Part shown: positions 17,988-26,399 of the stretch, piece by piece
Layout: every line of letters starts with the position of its first letter
Position numbering within the stretch: the stretch's first letter is position 1
Source of the DNA: Dyadobacter sp. 50-39
Lineage (GTDB): Bacteria > Bacteroidota > Bacteroidia > Cytophagales > Spirosomataceae
DNA length: 64,000 nucleotides
Reading direction: 5' to 3'
NCBI GenBank assembly: GCA_001898145.1
Contig: MKSR01000006.1
Span: forward strand, 124,001 to 188,000
The notes under the pieces: generated by a model
Told to the model about the DNA's origin: nothing
What the model saw: only the letters and a program-made list of their open reading frames with translations
The model's database searches: none
Made by a program: the position numbers and the translations under genes

Positions 17988-18107
17988 TCTGCACTAAAAT
18001 TCCGGTTCTCAAATTTCACACGAAGTTCGCAATAGCAAAAGATTATTCAAAGGGGGATTTCGGTTAATAAGTAATAAAAACTTCATTTTTAGGACATTCG
18101 GCACAAC

Positions 18108-19706
18108 TCACTCACCCTTAGCCACCACCATCACAATATCCTCCTTGTCGAGCAACACCAGGCCGTCGGGCAGGCCTTTGGGTTTCCGCACAAATTTCTT
18201 CGGCGTCACGATCACCGGGCACAGCGAATCGTTTTTCCGCTTCGAATAGAATGCCGCGATTTCCGCTGCCCGCTCGATCACCGGCGCGGGAAATTTCTTA
18301 CCCGGCTGGTTTTTCACGACCACATGCGAGCCGGTAACATCCTTTGCGTGCAGCCACAGATCCTCTTTATGCGCCTGTTTGGTAAGCAGGTCGCTGTTCT
18401 TCGCATTACGGCCGATAAGGATTGTGTAACCCATAAAATCCAGCCGCTTGAAAAGGTCGCCGACCGCCGGGCCGGCATTGCCCTGTTCCAGTTTATGTGT
18501 TTTGATATACGCCCGCATGTCACGCAGCGACTCGATGCCTTCTATATGCTCCAAATGTTCCTGCAACCGCTTCCTGTCCGCCTCGCGTGCCGTGAGGCTG
18601 TCGTTCAGCCGGTCTAGCTCGATCTTCTCGTTTTTAGCTTTCCGGTAATACCCCTCCGCATTCTTCTGGGCGGAAAGGTCTTTCTTTAATTTGATGGTAA
18701 TCGGCTGATCGCGATAGAAATCATACAGTTCCGCCTTCTCCGCCCGTTCGGGAATGATGTGCAAGTTCGCCATGATAATGTTGGCCAGCTCGTCGTTCTT
18801 CGTCGCGTTTTCCAGGTCGACGAGTTTTTGGAAAGTGTTTTCGAGATAGTTGTCCGTCTGCTGCATACGCTTTCGGAGCAACCTCAATATATCCGCCTTC
18901 TCCTTATCCAGGCCGCTCAGGCGGATGTAAGTCAGGTAAAATGCATTCAGCGCCTCGATGGGATCGTGCAAAACCTGCACGACTTCCCCCGTTTCAAAGA
19001 GTGTGAGCGCAGGAATATTTTCAATTCTGGTAATGTAAAAAACGGATGATTCCATTTCCTTCAAAACTTCCTGCACCACTGCCCAGCGCTGCGCTAAGTC
19101 TTCTTTTCCAGCCAGTTTCGCCGAAAGGTATTTGTTAGCCACCTTTCCAAAAGTCGGGAACAATGCTTCCACACGACCATTGCTCTCCACAAACGCCTCC
19201 CACGACTGATCTATCGCACGGTTCAGCGAGGCTACCGTAAGGCTGCGGTCAGTGGAAAGTTTATTGTTGAAAAGCTGCGTAACCTCTCCTTCCGCATTCA
19301 AGGCAATGAAATTGGAGCGATTACCGAAAAGCTTGAAAATGAGATCCCTGCCACTTTCGAAATGCACCTGAATGGCCCGCTCGTTTTTACAAACCTTTAC
19401 AAATCCGACCTTGTCGTTGGCAAAATCGTTGAACAGGTTCACGCTGTTCCGCCGCGCCCGGTCGAAGCGTTCGGGGAAGCTGAGGCAGGAAAAGCTATTG
19501 GTTAACGTCGCTTTGATAAAGAATGGCTTTTCCAACAGCTGCTCCCGCTCCGCCTCATGTTCCGGCAAACCCTCCTGCGTGCCCTGCGCAAAAACGATGA
19601 TCAATTCATCCTTTTGCTGGCTGAATGCTTCAATAAAGCACTTTCCGGCCAGTTCGGCATGCAGTCGTGGGGCAAGTTGTTTCAGGAAATGATAATTCTG
19701 ATGCAC
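18108..19706 (-). CDS. NFACT-domain protein, RqcH/Rqc2-type (GTG start)
   Basis: 532 aa if it starts at GTG 19706-19704, giving (M)HQNYHFLKQLAPRLH, which is where family members begin. The frame extends to 19871, but that would overlap the upstream MFS gene and its terminator. Domains: NFACT-N (about 1-200), a helical coiled-coil middle (about 280-420), and a C-terminal NFACT-R/DUF814 domain with DLWLHAKDVTGSHVVVKN. RqcH-type proteins bind obstructed 50S subunits and recruit tRNA-Ala to add C-terminal alanine tails. That role is known for the family and inferred here. Confidence 0.88.
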   Translation of the reverse strand: MHQNYHFLKQLAPRLHAELAGKCFIEAFSQQKDELIIVFAQGTQEGLPEHEAEREQLLEKPFFIKATLTNSFSCLSFPERFDRARRNSVNLFNDFANDKVGFVKVCKNERAIQVHFESGRDLIFKLFGNRSNFIALNAEGEVTQLFNNKLSTDRSLTVASLNRAIDQSWEAFVESNGRVEALFPTFGKVANKYLSAKLAGKEDLAQRWAVVQEVLKEMESSVFYITRIENIPALTLFETGEVVQVLHDPIEALNAFYLTYIRLSGLDKEKADILRLLRKRMQQTDNYLENTFQKLVDLENATKNDELANIIMANLHIIPERAEKAELYDFYRDQPITIKLKKDLSAQKNAEGYYRKAKNEKIELDRLNDSLTAREADRKRLQEHLEHIEGIESLRDMRAYIKTHKLEQGNAGPAVGDLFKRLDFMGYTILIGRNAKNSDLLTKQAHKEDLWLHAKDVTGSHVVVKNQPGKKFPAPVIERAAEIAAFYSKRKNDSLCPVIVTPKKFVRKPKGLPDGLVLLDKEDIVMVVAKGE

Positions 19707-19751
19707 TGGGTAATCGGGATTGGTTGGAGGGCAAATGTAGGATAAAACAAG

Positions 19752-19779
19752 AGAAGCCCACCGATTCCGGAGGGCTTCT
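19752..19779 (-). terminator. Terminator after the efflux operon
   Basis: AGAAGCCC (19752-19759) pairs with GGGCTTCT (19772-19779), and on the minus strand the hairpin is followed by TTGTTTT. It lies 28 nt downstream of the MFS stop codon. Confidence 0.75.
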
Positions 19780-19806
19780 TCTGCAATACTACTACACTTA
19801 AAAACA

Positions 19807-21381
19807 CTAGTGCACGGACGAAGCGTCGACTTTCGTTTTGCCGCTCCGCGTCCATAACACAAAGGGAACACAAATCAAAAACATCACGCCCAGGTACAGG
19901 AACACGTCCATGTAGGACATCACCTGGGCTTGTTTGGACACGGTGTAGTCCAGTATTTTGTAGCCGCTGTTCAGCGCCACATCCGGCGCCATACCTTTGG
20001 CCATAAAGCTACGCTGCAGGCCTTCAACACGCTGCTGTACAATGGGGTTGTTCACGTCGAGCTTAGTCACGAGGTCGTTGCGGTGGGCCATGTTCTGACG
20101 TGCGATAAATGTGGTAATCACCGCCACACCGAACGAGCCGCCCAGTTGCCGCATCATACCGGTGAATGCTGCGCCTTCGCCGATCTCCCGGCCTTTCAGC
20201 GTGGATAATGCCAGCGTGGTAATTGGGACAAAAAGCAAACCCAGGCCGATCCCGCGAACGATGAGCATGTTGAAAAACGCGTCCTTACCGGTATCCGGTG
20301 TCAGGATGAGGTAACCCCAGTAACTGTATATGAAAAAGAATATCATCCCGATCGCTACGAGGTATTGCTGTTTCACACCGCGTTGCAGCAGTTGGCCTAC
20401 GACTGGCATCATCATGGCGGTCACGATGGCAGCGGGCACCATGAGCATACCCGACTGTGTGGCCGTCCAGCCCAGCGTAGCCTGGGTGTAGAGCGGGATA
20501 ATGAATGTAGAACCGTACAATCCGAAGCCCAGTATGAACGATAGTATCGTCCCCACGCGCAGGTTACCGTTGGCAAGCACGCGCAAGTTCACGATCGGGT
20601 TTTTATAGGTCCATTCCCGCCAGATGAAGAAGAAAAATGAAAATACCGACACGACTGTGAGGATGAGGATGATCTCGTCGTTAAACCAGTCTTCTTCCTG
20701 GCCTTTCTCCAAAACATATTGCAGTGAGCCCACGGCCACGGCCAGCAGGATAATACCCCACCAGTCGATTTCGTTAGCCGCCTTTTTGTTGGCGAACTTC
20801 GGACTTCTTACAAACTCCATCGTCAGCATCGCCGCGATGATACCCAGGGGAATGTTGATATAGAAAATGTAAGGCCAGCTATAATTATCTACAATATAAC
20901 CACCCAGCGGCGGGCCCAATGTAGGGCCTACGATCACGCCAAGACCGTAAATGGCCTGTGCGATCCCGCGCTTTTCGGGCGGGTAGCTTTCGGTGATCAG
21001 CGTTTGGGCGGTTACGAGCAATGCACCGCCACCGAAGCCCTGGATCAATCTGAAAAATACCAACTCCCAGATGTTATCGGCATTACCGCAAAGAAATGAG
21101 GCGACTGTGAATATGATAATGGAAGCGGCGAAGTAGTTGCGGCGACCGAACTGCTGCGAGAGCCAGCTCGTCATGGGCACGATGATTACGTTACCGATTG
21201 CGTAGGCGGTAATCACCCAGCTCACCTCCGACAATGTGCCGCCCAGGTTTCCGCGCATGTCGTTGAGCGCCACGTTCACGATCGTGGTATCCACGATTTC
21301 GAGCAGCGCACACAATACGGCTGTGATGGTAATAATTACCCTGCGGTAGCCGTATTCGACGAGTGATTCCTGTAATTCCAT
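19807..21381 (-). CDS. DHA2-family MFS drug efflux permease (EmrB-like)
   Basis: 524 aa with 14 predicted helices. The N-terminus has LEIVDTTIVNVALNDM (DHA2 motif D1), and YGLGVIVGPTLGPPLGGYI is the antiporter motif C. It pairs with the HlyD-family adaptor and the TolC-like protein encoded just upstream to form a tripartite pump across both membranes; proton-driven drug or lipid export is expected. It is the last gene of the operon, 14 nt after the adaptor, and is followed by a terminator. Confidence 0.92.
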   Translation of the reverse strand: MELQESLVEYGYRRVIITITAVLCALLEIVDTTIVNVALNDMRGNLGGTLSEVSWVITAYAIGNVIIVPMTSWLSQQFGRRNYFAASIIIFTVASFLCGNADNIWELVFFRLIQGFGGGALLVTAQTLITESYPPEKRGIAQAIYGLGVIVGPTLGPPLGGYIVDNYSWPYIFYINIPLGIIAAMLTMEFVRSPKFANKKAANEIDWWGIILLAVAVGSLQYVLEKGQEEDWFNDEIILILTVVSVFSFFFFIWREWTYKNPIVNLRVLANGNLRVGTILSFILGFGLYGSTFIIPLYTQATLGWTATQSGMLMVPAAIVTAMMMPVVGQLLQRGVKQQYLVAIGMIFFFIYSYWGYLILTPDTGKDAFFNMLIVRGIGLGLLFVPITTLALSTLKGREIGEGAAFTGMMRQLGGSFGVAVITTFIARQNMAHRNDLVTKLDVNNPIVQQRVEGLQRSFMAKGMAPDVALNSGYKILDYTVSKQAQVMSYMDVFLYLGVMFLICVPFVLWTRSGKTKVDASSVH

Positions 21382-21395
21382 GGGTGATATGGTTT

Positions 21396-22496
21396 TTAGT
21401 TGAGCTCCACGTCCACGAACACGTTCATGCCCGGACGCAGCTGCGCGATCTTTTCGTCATCCGCTTTGGTAAATTCGATGCGTACCGGCAGACGTTGCAC
21501 CACTTTCACAAAGTTACCGCTCGCGTTATCAGGCGGCAGCAGCGCAAAACGAGCGCCGGTGGCAGGCGAGAACGACGCAACCTGTGCTTCGAATTCGTGC
21601 TCCGGATAAGCGTCCACGTGAATTTTCACGTGCTGACCGATCTTCATCTTAGTAAGCTGAGTCTCTTTGAAGTTTGCAGTTACCCATGGTTTGTGGGTTG
21701 AGATGATGCTGAACAGGGATTGACCGGCTTGCAGGTACTGGCCCAATTGCGCATTCACTTTCGATACGCGGCCGTCGGTTGGTGCGGTAATGACGGTGTA
21801 CGACAGGTTCAATTCCGCATTCGCGATTTCCGCCTGGCGTGACTTGATATTCGCATTCGCCACGGCCGATTGTACCGAGGTTGCTTTGGTTTGGCGGCCG
21901 GCTGCTTTGGCCTGACGTTCGGCTGCGGATTTTTGCGCTTCCAAAACGGCCAGTGCGCGTTCTGCTTTCTGCTTGGTAGCCTGCGCCTGCTCAAATTCCT
22001 GCTGTGTGATCGAATGGTCTTTGATCAGGTTCTCGTAACGGGCGTAGTCCTGGTTGGCTCTCCACAAATTCACCTTCGCTTCCTCGATTTGCGCGGCTAC
22101 TACTGCCACATTCGCTTCGTAGGTAATGCCGCTGGCGGCAGAGGCATTGGTCGTTTCGTGCGCAACGGTGAGGCTGCCTTCCGATCCCAGCAGGCCTGCT
22201 TTCGCTTGTTCCAGTTTGATGATCTGGTCGCGGTTATCGAGAACGATCAGTGTGTCGCCTTTTTTAACGGTCTGGTTGTCTTTCACCCGGATCTCGGTCA
22301 CATAACCTGATATTCTCGGGATAACGGGGCTGATGTCCGAGTCGATCTGCGCGTCGTCGGTTTCTTCGTGGTGGAGTCCGTGGTTATATTTGGTAAAACC
22401 CCAGGTACCGCCGCCAATAATGAGGACGGCAAGGATAATGAGGAAGCGGTTATTCTTCTTTTTAGGTGCTTCTTCGGTGGTGTTTTTCGTTTCCAT
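21396..22496 (-). CDS. HlyD-family periplasmic adaptor (EmrA-like)
   Basis: 366 aa from the ATG at 22494-22496 (METKNTTEEAPKK); the upstream extension to 22562 reads through repeat DNA. A single transmembrane helix (FLIILAVLIIGGGTWGF) is followed by a split biotinyl-lipoyl domain (GYVTEIRVKDNQTVKKGDTLIVLDN; LSYTVITAPTDGRVSKVNAQLGQYLQAGQ), an alpha-hairpin of about 110 residues rich in Ala, Lys and Gln, and a beta-barrel. It bridges the MFS pump and the TolC channel. Confidence 0.93.
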   Translation of the reverse strand: METKNTTEEAPKKKNNRFLIILAVLIIGGGTWGFTKYNHGLHHEETDDAQIDSDISPVIPRISGYVTEIRVKDNQTVKKGDTLIVLDNRDQIIKLEQAKAGLLGSEGSLTVAHETTNASAASGITYEANVAVVAAQIEEAKVNLWRANQDYARYENLIKDHSITQQEFEQAQATKQKAERALAVLEAQKSAAERQAKAAGRQTKATSVQSAVANANIKSRQAEIANAELNLSYTVITAPTDGRVSKVNAQLGQYLQAGQSLFSIISTHKPWVTANFKETQLTKMKIGQHVKIHVDAYPEHEFEAQVASFSPATGARFALLPPDNASGNFVKVVQRLPVRIEFTKADDEKIAQLRPGMNVFVDVELN

Positions 22497-22500
22497 TATC

Positions 22501-22535
22501 AATTTTGAATGATTGAATGATTGAATGACTGAATA
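22501..22535. repeat. Short octamer repeat (TGAATGAT) before the adaptor gene
   Basis: Four copies of TGAATGAT-like units, identical over about 28 nt with the array at about 14532-14560. It is followed by a small perfect hairpin CGAAGC-TTT-GCTTCG at 22539-22553. It occupies the 91-nt gap between the tolC-like gene and the adaptor gene. Confidence 0.7.
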
Positions 22536-22587
22536 GTTCGAAGCTTTGCTTCGGAAGGCCAATTGTCAGGCCTCTGGCCGGGCTTGT

Positions 22588-23928
22588 TTAGTTGATGACG
22601 CCGGCTGTTTGCTCTAATTTTTTATACGCCACGACCGCGTCGGCTTTCGCTGCTTCGTAATCGATTCGCGACTGTACCTGCGCCACGTCCGCATCGAGCA
22701 ATTCGGTGGTGGTTACCAGGCTATTATCATATTTATTTTTGGTAATGCGATAATTTTCGTTGGCCTGCTCCACAGCTTTCGCATACACGTCGATCTTTCT
22801 TTTGCTCAGCACATAGTTGTAGTAAGCGGTATTCACTTCGAGGTGGATTTTGTCGAGGATAATCTGCTCGTTGGTTTTCAGCTGGTAGGCTTTAGTGCGG
22901 GCTTCCGCGATTCTGGCGTGTGATTTCCAGAGTGAGGCAATGTCATATTTGAAACCGATACCCGCGTTCACCGCATTGGGAACGGTCACCACACCCGGGA
23001 TGCTCAATGCCACATAACCGGCTGTGAGCGCTACGCTTGGGTATAAATCCGCTTTGGCCACCTTAATATCGCTATCCGCGGCCTTCTGACGAATGCCGTT
23101 AGCCGCGAAGTCCTTGCGGTGTGTAAGCGCTGTCTGCTCCCATTCGGCTGCATTACCTTCTTCTTTTAATGCTGAAAAACTGTTGGAATCGGCTTCGAGC
23201 ACTGTTTCCTCGGGCAGCCCCAGCAGCAGGTTCATGTTGATGGTAGTGATTTTCAAATCGTTCTGCGCATTCAGTAACGCCAGTTCCACATTCGACTCCT
23301 GCAATTTGGCTTTCATCAGGTCGTTGCGGGCGAGCATTCCGTTCTTCTCGCGGTTGGTAAACTCCTGCACGCGTTCCCGCTCGCTGGCGAGGTTTTCGGT
23401 AACCAGGTCCACTGCTTTCTGCGCTTTATAGAGATTACCATAGGCGCCGACCGTGTTCTGGATGACGAGCTGCCGGTCATTGTCGGCGTCCAGTTTTACA
23501 GCTTGCTCCACATATTTGGCCGATTCGAGGCCATATTTGAAGCGAAAACCGGAAAACAGTGGAAGCGAAGCGCTTGCCATGCCGTACATTGCCTGGTGTA
23601 CATTGGGCATTCCGCCCGAGTTACCGGTGCTGTCGTTACCTTCCTGTTTGATTTTCAGGTTCACATTCGGAGAGTTCACCCGGAGGTAAGAGCCAGATAC
23701 GCTCAGGCTGGGAAGCTGGTCTTCCTTAATCTGACGGATCCCCAGTCCGGCCAGGTCTACATTGCTCTGGCTTAGTTTCAATTGCTTGCTGTTTTGCAGG
23801 CTCATGGTAATGGCCTCTTCCAGCTTGATCGTGCGTGCGCTTTGGGCGTACGAATGGTTGGTCATGGCGATCCAGACGATCCCGGCTGCCAGACTGACCA
23901 TTCTTTTAATTCTGGATGTGGTGTTCAT
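22588..23928 (-). CDS. TolC-family outer-membrane efflux channel
   Basis: 446 aa with an N-terminal signal peptide ending near SYAQS. Two OEP repeats (about 30-230 and 235-440) are rich in long amphipathic helices, for example TEELLDADVAQVQSRIDYEAAK, typical of TolC. It provides the outer-membrane duct for the EmrAB-like pump. The start overlaps the end of the tetR-like gene by 23 nt, indicating a single transcript. Confidence 0.92.
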   Translation of the reverse strand: MNTTSRIKRMVSLAAGIVWIAMTNHSYAQSARTIKLEEAITMSLQNSKQLKLSQSNVDLAGLGIRQIKEDQLPSLSVSGSYLRVNSPNVNLKIKQEGNDSTGNSGGMPNVHQAMYGMASASLPLFSGFRFKYGLESAKYVEQAVKLDADNDRQLVIQNTVGAYGNLYKAQKAVDLVTENLASERERVQEFTNREKNGMLARNDLMKAKLQESNVELALLNAQNDLKITTINMNLLLGLPEETVLEADSNSFSALKEEGNAAEWEQTALTHRKDFAANGIRQKAADSDIKVAKADLYPSVALTAGYVALSIPGVVTVPNAVNAGIGFKYDIASLWKSHARIAEARTKAYQLKTNEQIILDKIHLEVNTAYYNYVLSKRKIDVYAKAVEQANENYRITKNKYDNSLVTTTELLDADVAQVQSRIDYEAAKADAVVAYKKLEQTAGVIN

Positions 23929-24550
23929 TGGTTATTGTTGATTTAAATAGGTTCTTGAGATGCTGGCTCAGTTCATTGCGTAAATGCTTCTGAAATTCCT
24001 CATCCGACTGATGTTCGAGCCCGTTGATGATCTTGTAAAAGTCCTGTGTAGCGATGGCATAATTAACCGTGCCATAGAGTGTAGTAGTGACCAGGCTCAC
24101 ATTGATATCCTTGCGGAACTCTCCTGCCTCCTGCCCTTCTTCGATCATCCGTTTGATCAGCTCCACATTCCGCATTTTCAATCCGCGGATGTATTCGGAA
24201 ATGACCGGCGTCCGGTCCGATGACAGTTGCTCCCGCAGCATGATGTTGTGAAAGCACTGGTTGCTCATCAGGCGGTCGATCACGCTATCGATAAAAACAT
24301 TGAATTTCTGGAGTGCCGACAGCTCGCTGGCCATCATCAGCATTTCGAGCCGGGACCTCGACTCCGTCATACGTAGCTGGAAAAGCGCCTCGATCAGCTT
24401 TTCCTTCGAACCGAAGTAGTAGGATATCATAGAGACGTTCACATCTGCTTCCTGGGCGATATCCCTTACCGAAGTACCGGCAAAACCTTTCTGTGAAAAC
24501 AGCCGCTCCGCTACCTCTATTATCTGCAATTGTTTGGCGTTGTAGTCCAT
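23906..24550 (-). CDS. TetR/AcrR-family repressor of the efflux operon
   Basis: 214 aa. The N-terminal helix-turn-helix (about residues 8-52) has the TetR pattern AERLFSQKGFAGTSVRDIA, then VSMISYYFGSKEKLI. The C-terminal ligand domain is helical and not typed. It is the first gene of the tetR-tolC-hlyD-MFS operon. Two matching palindromes lie 75-115 nt upstream, one over the -33 element of the promoter, so self-repression released by an exported compound is the likely mode. Confidence 0.92.
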   Translation of the reverse strand: MDYNAKQLQIIEVAERLFSQKGFAGTSVRDIAQEADVNVSMISYYFGSKEKLIEALFQLRMTESRSRLEMLMMASELSALQKFNVFIDSVIDRLMSNQCFHNIMLREQLSSDRTPVISEYIRGLKMRNVELIKRMIEEGQEAGEFRKDINVSLVTTTLYGTVNYAIATQDFYKIINGLEHQSDEEFQKHLRNELSQHLKNLFKSTITNEHHIQN

Positions 24551-24600
24551 TTAAATAGGTCACCGGCAGGGATTCTTTCTTGATTTTGCCAATGACCATA

Positions 24601-24631
24601 CAAAGGTAACGGCCTCATAAATGAAAATCAA
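24601..24631 (-). promoter_or_regulatory. Promoter of the tetR-efflux operon
   Basis: On the minus strand TTG (24631-24629), a 20-nt spacer and TACCTTTG (24608-24601) match the Bacteroidetes -33/-7 consensus. The expected start of transcription is about 45 nt before the tetR-like ATG. Confidence 0.7.
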
Positions 24632-24666
24632 ACAATCGTTTGATTTTATTAAACAAACGTTTGATT
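24626..24666. promoter_or_regulatory. Two TetR operator candidates
   Basis: Site 1 (24626-24645) is AATCAAAC-AATC-GTTTGATT with perfect 8-bp arms and covers the -33 TTG. Site 2 (24651-24666) is AAACAAAC-GTTTGATT, with one arm identical and one differing at a single base. Similar sequence and close spacing suggest cooperative binding of two dimers. Confidence 0.7.
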
Positions 24667-24814
24667 AGTAAAAGCAAATGTTGAATTAATACCATTAAAG
24701 TTTTTTAATCTCAACATTAAAATGAAATTAACTTCTGAATATCAAAGAGTTATAACATAGCAGTACCAGCCACATCACCGATGCCGCTACAATTACATTT
24801 GGAAACAATGGGGA

Positions 24815-25399
24815 TTATTTGACTCGCCCGGGGTTTTCGCTGACGAAAGCACCCCATCCGCCCTTCTTGGCCTTTTTGGAGCTCCCCGAAGCCGCCGCGG
24901 CGGGGGAATTGGCGTGATATTGATGACAGATCGCGATAGCAATGCCGTCCGTAGCATCCATGAACTCGCGGCTGAGTTCCATTTTCAGGATCTTCTCGAG
25001 CATGTAGGCCACCTGCTCTTTGGAGGCATTGCCACTGCCGGTGACGGACTGCTTTACTTTCTTGGGAGAATACTCAACGATGGGTATGTTCCGTGCAAGC
25101 GCGGCGGCCATCGCTACGCCCTGTGCGCGGCCCAGTTTGAGCATGGATTGTGCATTTTTACCATAAAAAGGATCTTCAATGGCCATTTCATCGGGCAGGT
25201 AGTCCTCGATCAGCTGGGTAAGACGCTCAAAGATTTTCTTCAACTTCAACTCGTGCGTACTATATTTGCTCAAATGAATCACCCCATATTGCACCAGCGA
25301 AATCTGCTGTCCTTTGACCGATATTACTCCGTAACCCATCACTTGCGTGCCGGGATCTACCCCAATAATGACCTTTTCCGAAACCTCCGTTTTTAGCAT
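24815..25399 (-). CDS. ruvC: Holliday junction resolvase RuvC
   Basis: 194 aa from the ATG at 25397-25399 (MLKTEVSEK). Catalytic acids are visible: the Asp of IIGVDPGTQVMGYG, the Glu of MAIEDPFYGKN, and the DATDGIAIAICH pair. SPKKVKQSVTGSGNASKEQV is also family-typical. The C-terminal 25 residues are an Ala/Ser/Lys-rich extension beyond the core. It cuts four-way junctions with RuvAB, which are not in the window. Its start codon overlaps that of the divergent gene. Confidence 0.95.
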   Translation of the reverse strand: MLKTEVSEKVIIGVDPGTQVMGYGVISVKGQQISLVQYGVIHLSKYSTHELKLKKIFERLTQLIEDYLPDEMAIEDPFYGKNAQSMLKLGRAQGVAMAAALARNIPIVEYSPKKVKQSVTGSGNASKEQVAYMLEKILKMELSREFMDATDGIAIAICHQYHANSPAAAASGSSKKAKKGGWGAFVSENPGRVK

Positions 25400-26399
25400 G
25401 GTGCAAGATAAGGAACTCTCCCCGCCAAAGCCAAAAAGCAACCAGGCAAACCTGCTATGGGTAGTCAAACTGGTCGTGACGGCACTGGTACTGAGTTACA
25501 TTTACCGCACATTCCGGAATGAGCAGAAAGGGATCGGCGACATTAGCACGGTGTTCGGCTCCATCTGGTCGGTGCAGCATGCGCCGGTTTTGGTGCTGAT
25601 GCTCCTGTTAGTACCCGTCAATTGGGCGCTGGAAAGCCTCAAATGGCAGAAACTCATCTCCCGGATCACCCCGCTATCGTTCCTTGAAGCGCTCCGCGGC
25701 ACATTGACGGGCCTCGCAGTAGGCGTGGCCGTACCCGCCCAGCTGGGCGACACGCTCGGGCGCGTGGCCGCACTCCGGTCGGACCGGCGGCTGGAAGCGA
25801 TCGGCGCCGCGCTCATTTCAAACGGCATCCAGTTTTACATATCGGTACTGGCCGGCGCATTCGGGTGGGTTTATCTGAACGGCCAGCTTGCCATTCCTCA
25901 AACCCTCAGGGTTACGGTGAACTGCGTTTTATTCAGCATTGTGTTCCTGGGCCCGGCATTGCTCCCGTTCCGCAAGCGCATCGACGATTGGCAGCCTTCG
26001 CGTCGGATTCTGGTTAAAATGAAGGAGTATTTCAATGTAATAGGCCGCTATACACCCGCCGAGCTTGCCGCCGGCACGGGATATGGCATCCTTCGCTACC
26101 TGGTATTTCTGTCTCAATTCGTACTGGCATTATCGCTTTTCTACTTCCCGGTGAGCGCGGGGCAGCTGGCAGCGTGCGTTACCCTGATTTTCCTCGCCAA
26201 AACCCTGATACCCGCAATCAATGTGCTGGGCGACCTGGGTTTACGTGAATTCACCGCATTGGTCGTGTTCGGCCCATTCAACTTGCCAGCTGAACAGATC
26301 ATCGCCGCCACGTTCCTGATCTGGATTCTGAATGTTCTCGGCCCCATCCTGGTGGGCATATTTCTGGTCTGGAAATATAAATGGAAAAAATCCAGATGA
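25398..26399 (+). CDS. Lysylphosphatidylglycerol synthase TM-region family membrane protein
   Basis: 333 aa from ATG 25398 (MVQDKELSPPK); the longer frame from 25347 would run inside ruvC. About eight transmembrane helices. The family (UPF0104, the flippase half of MprF) shows here as NWALESLKWQKL and LRGTLTGLAVGVAVPAQLGDTLGRVAAL. There is no synthase domain, so aminoacylation is not expected; such proteins are thought to flip or help export lipids or glycolipids. It overlaps the downstream GT2 gene by 19 nt, suggesting a joint role in a lipid-linked glycan. Confidence 0.85.
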   Translation: MVQDKELSPPKPKSNQANLLWVVKLVVTALVLSYIYRTFRNEQKGIGDISTVFGSIWSVQHAPVLVLMLLLVPVNWALESLKWQKLISRITPLSFLEALRGTLTGLAVGVAVPAQLGDTLGRVAALRSDRRLEAIGAALISNGIQFYISVLAGAFGWVYLNGQLAIPQTLRVTVNCVLFSIVFLGPALLPFRKRIDDWQPSRRILVKMKEYFNVIGRYTPAELAAGTGYGILRYLVFLSQFVLALSLFYFPVSAGQLAACVTLIFLAKTLIPAINVLGDLGLREFTALVVFGPFNLPAEQIIAATFLIWILNVLGPILVGIFLVWKYKWKKSR

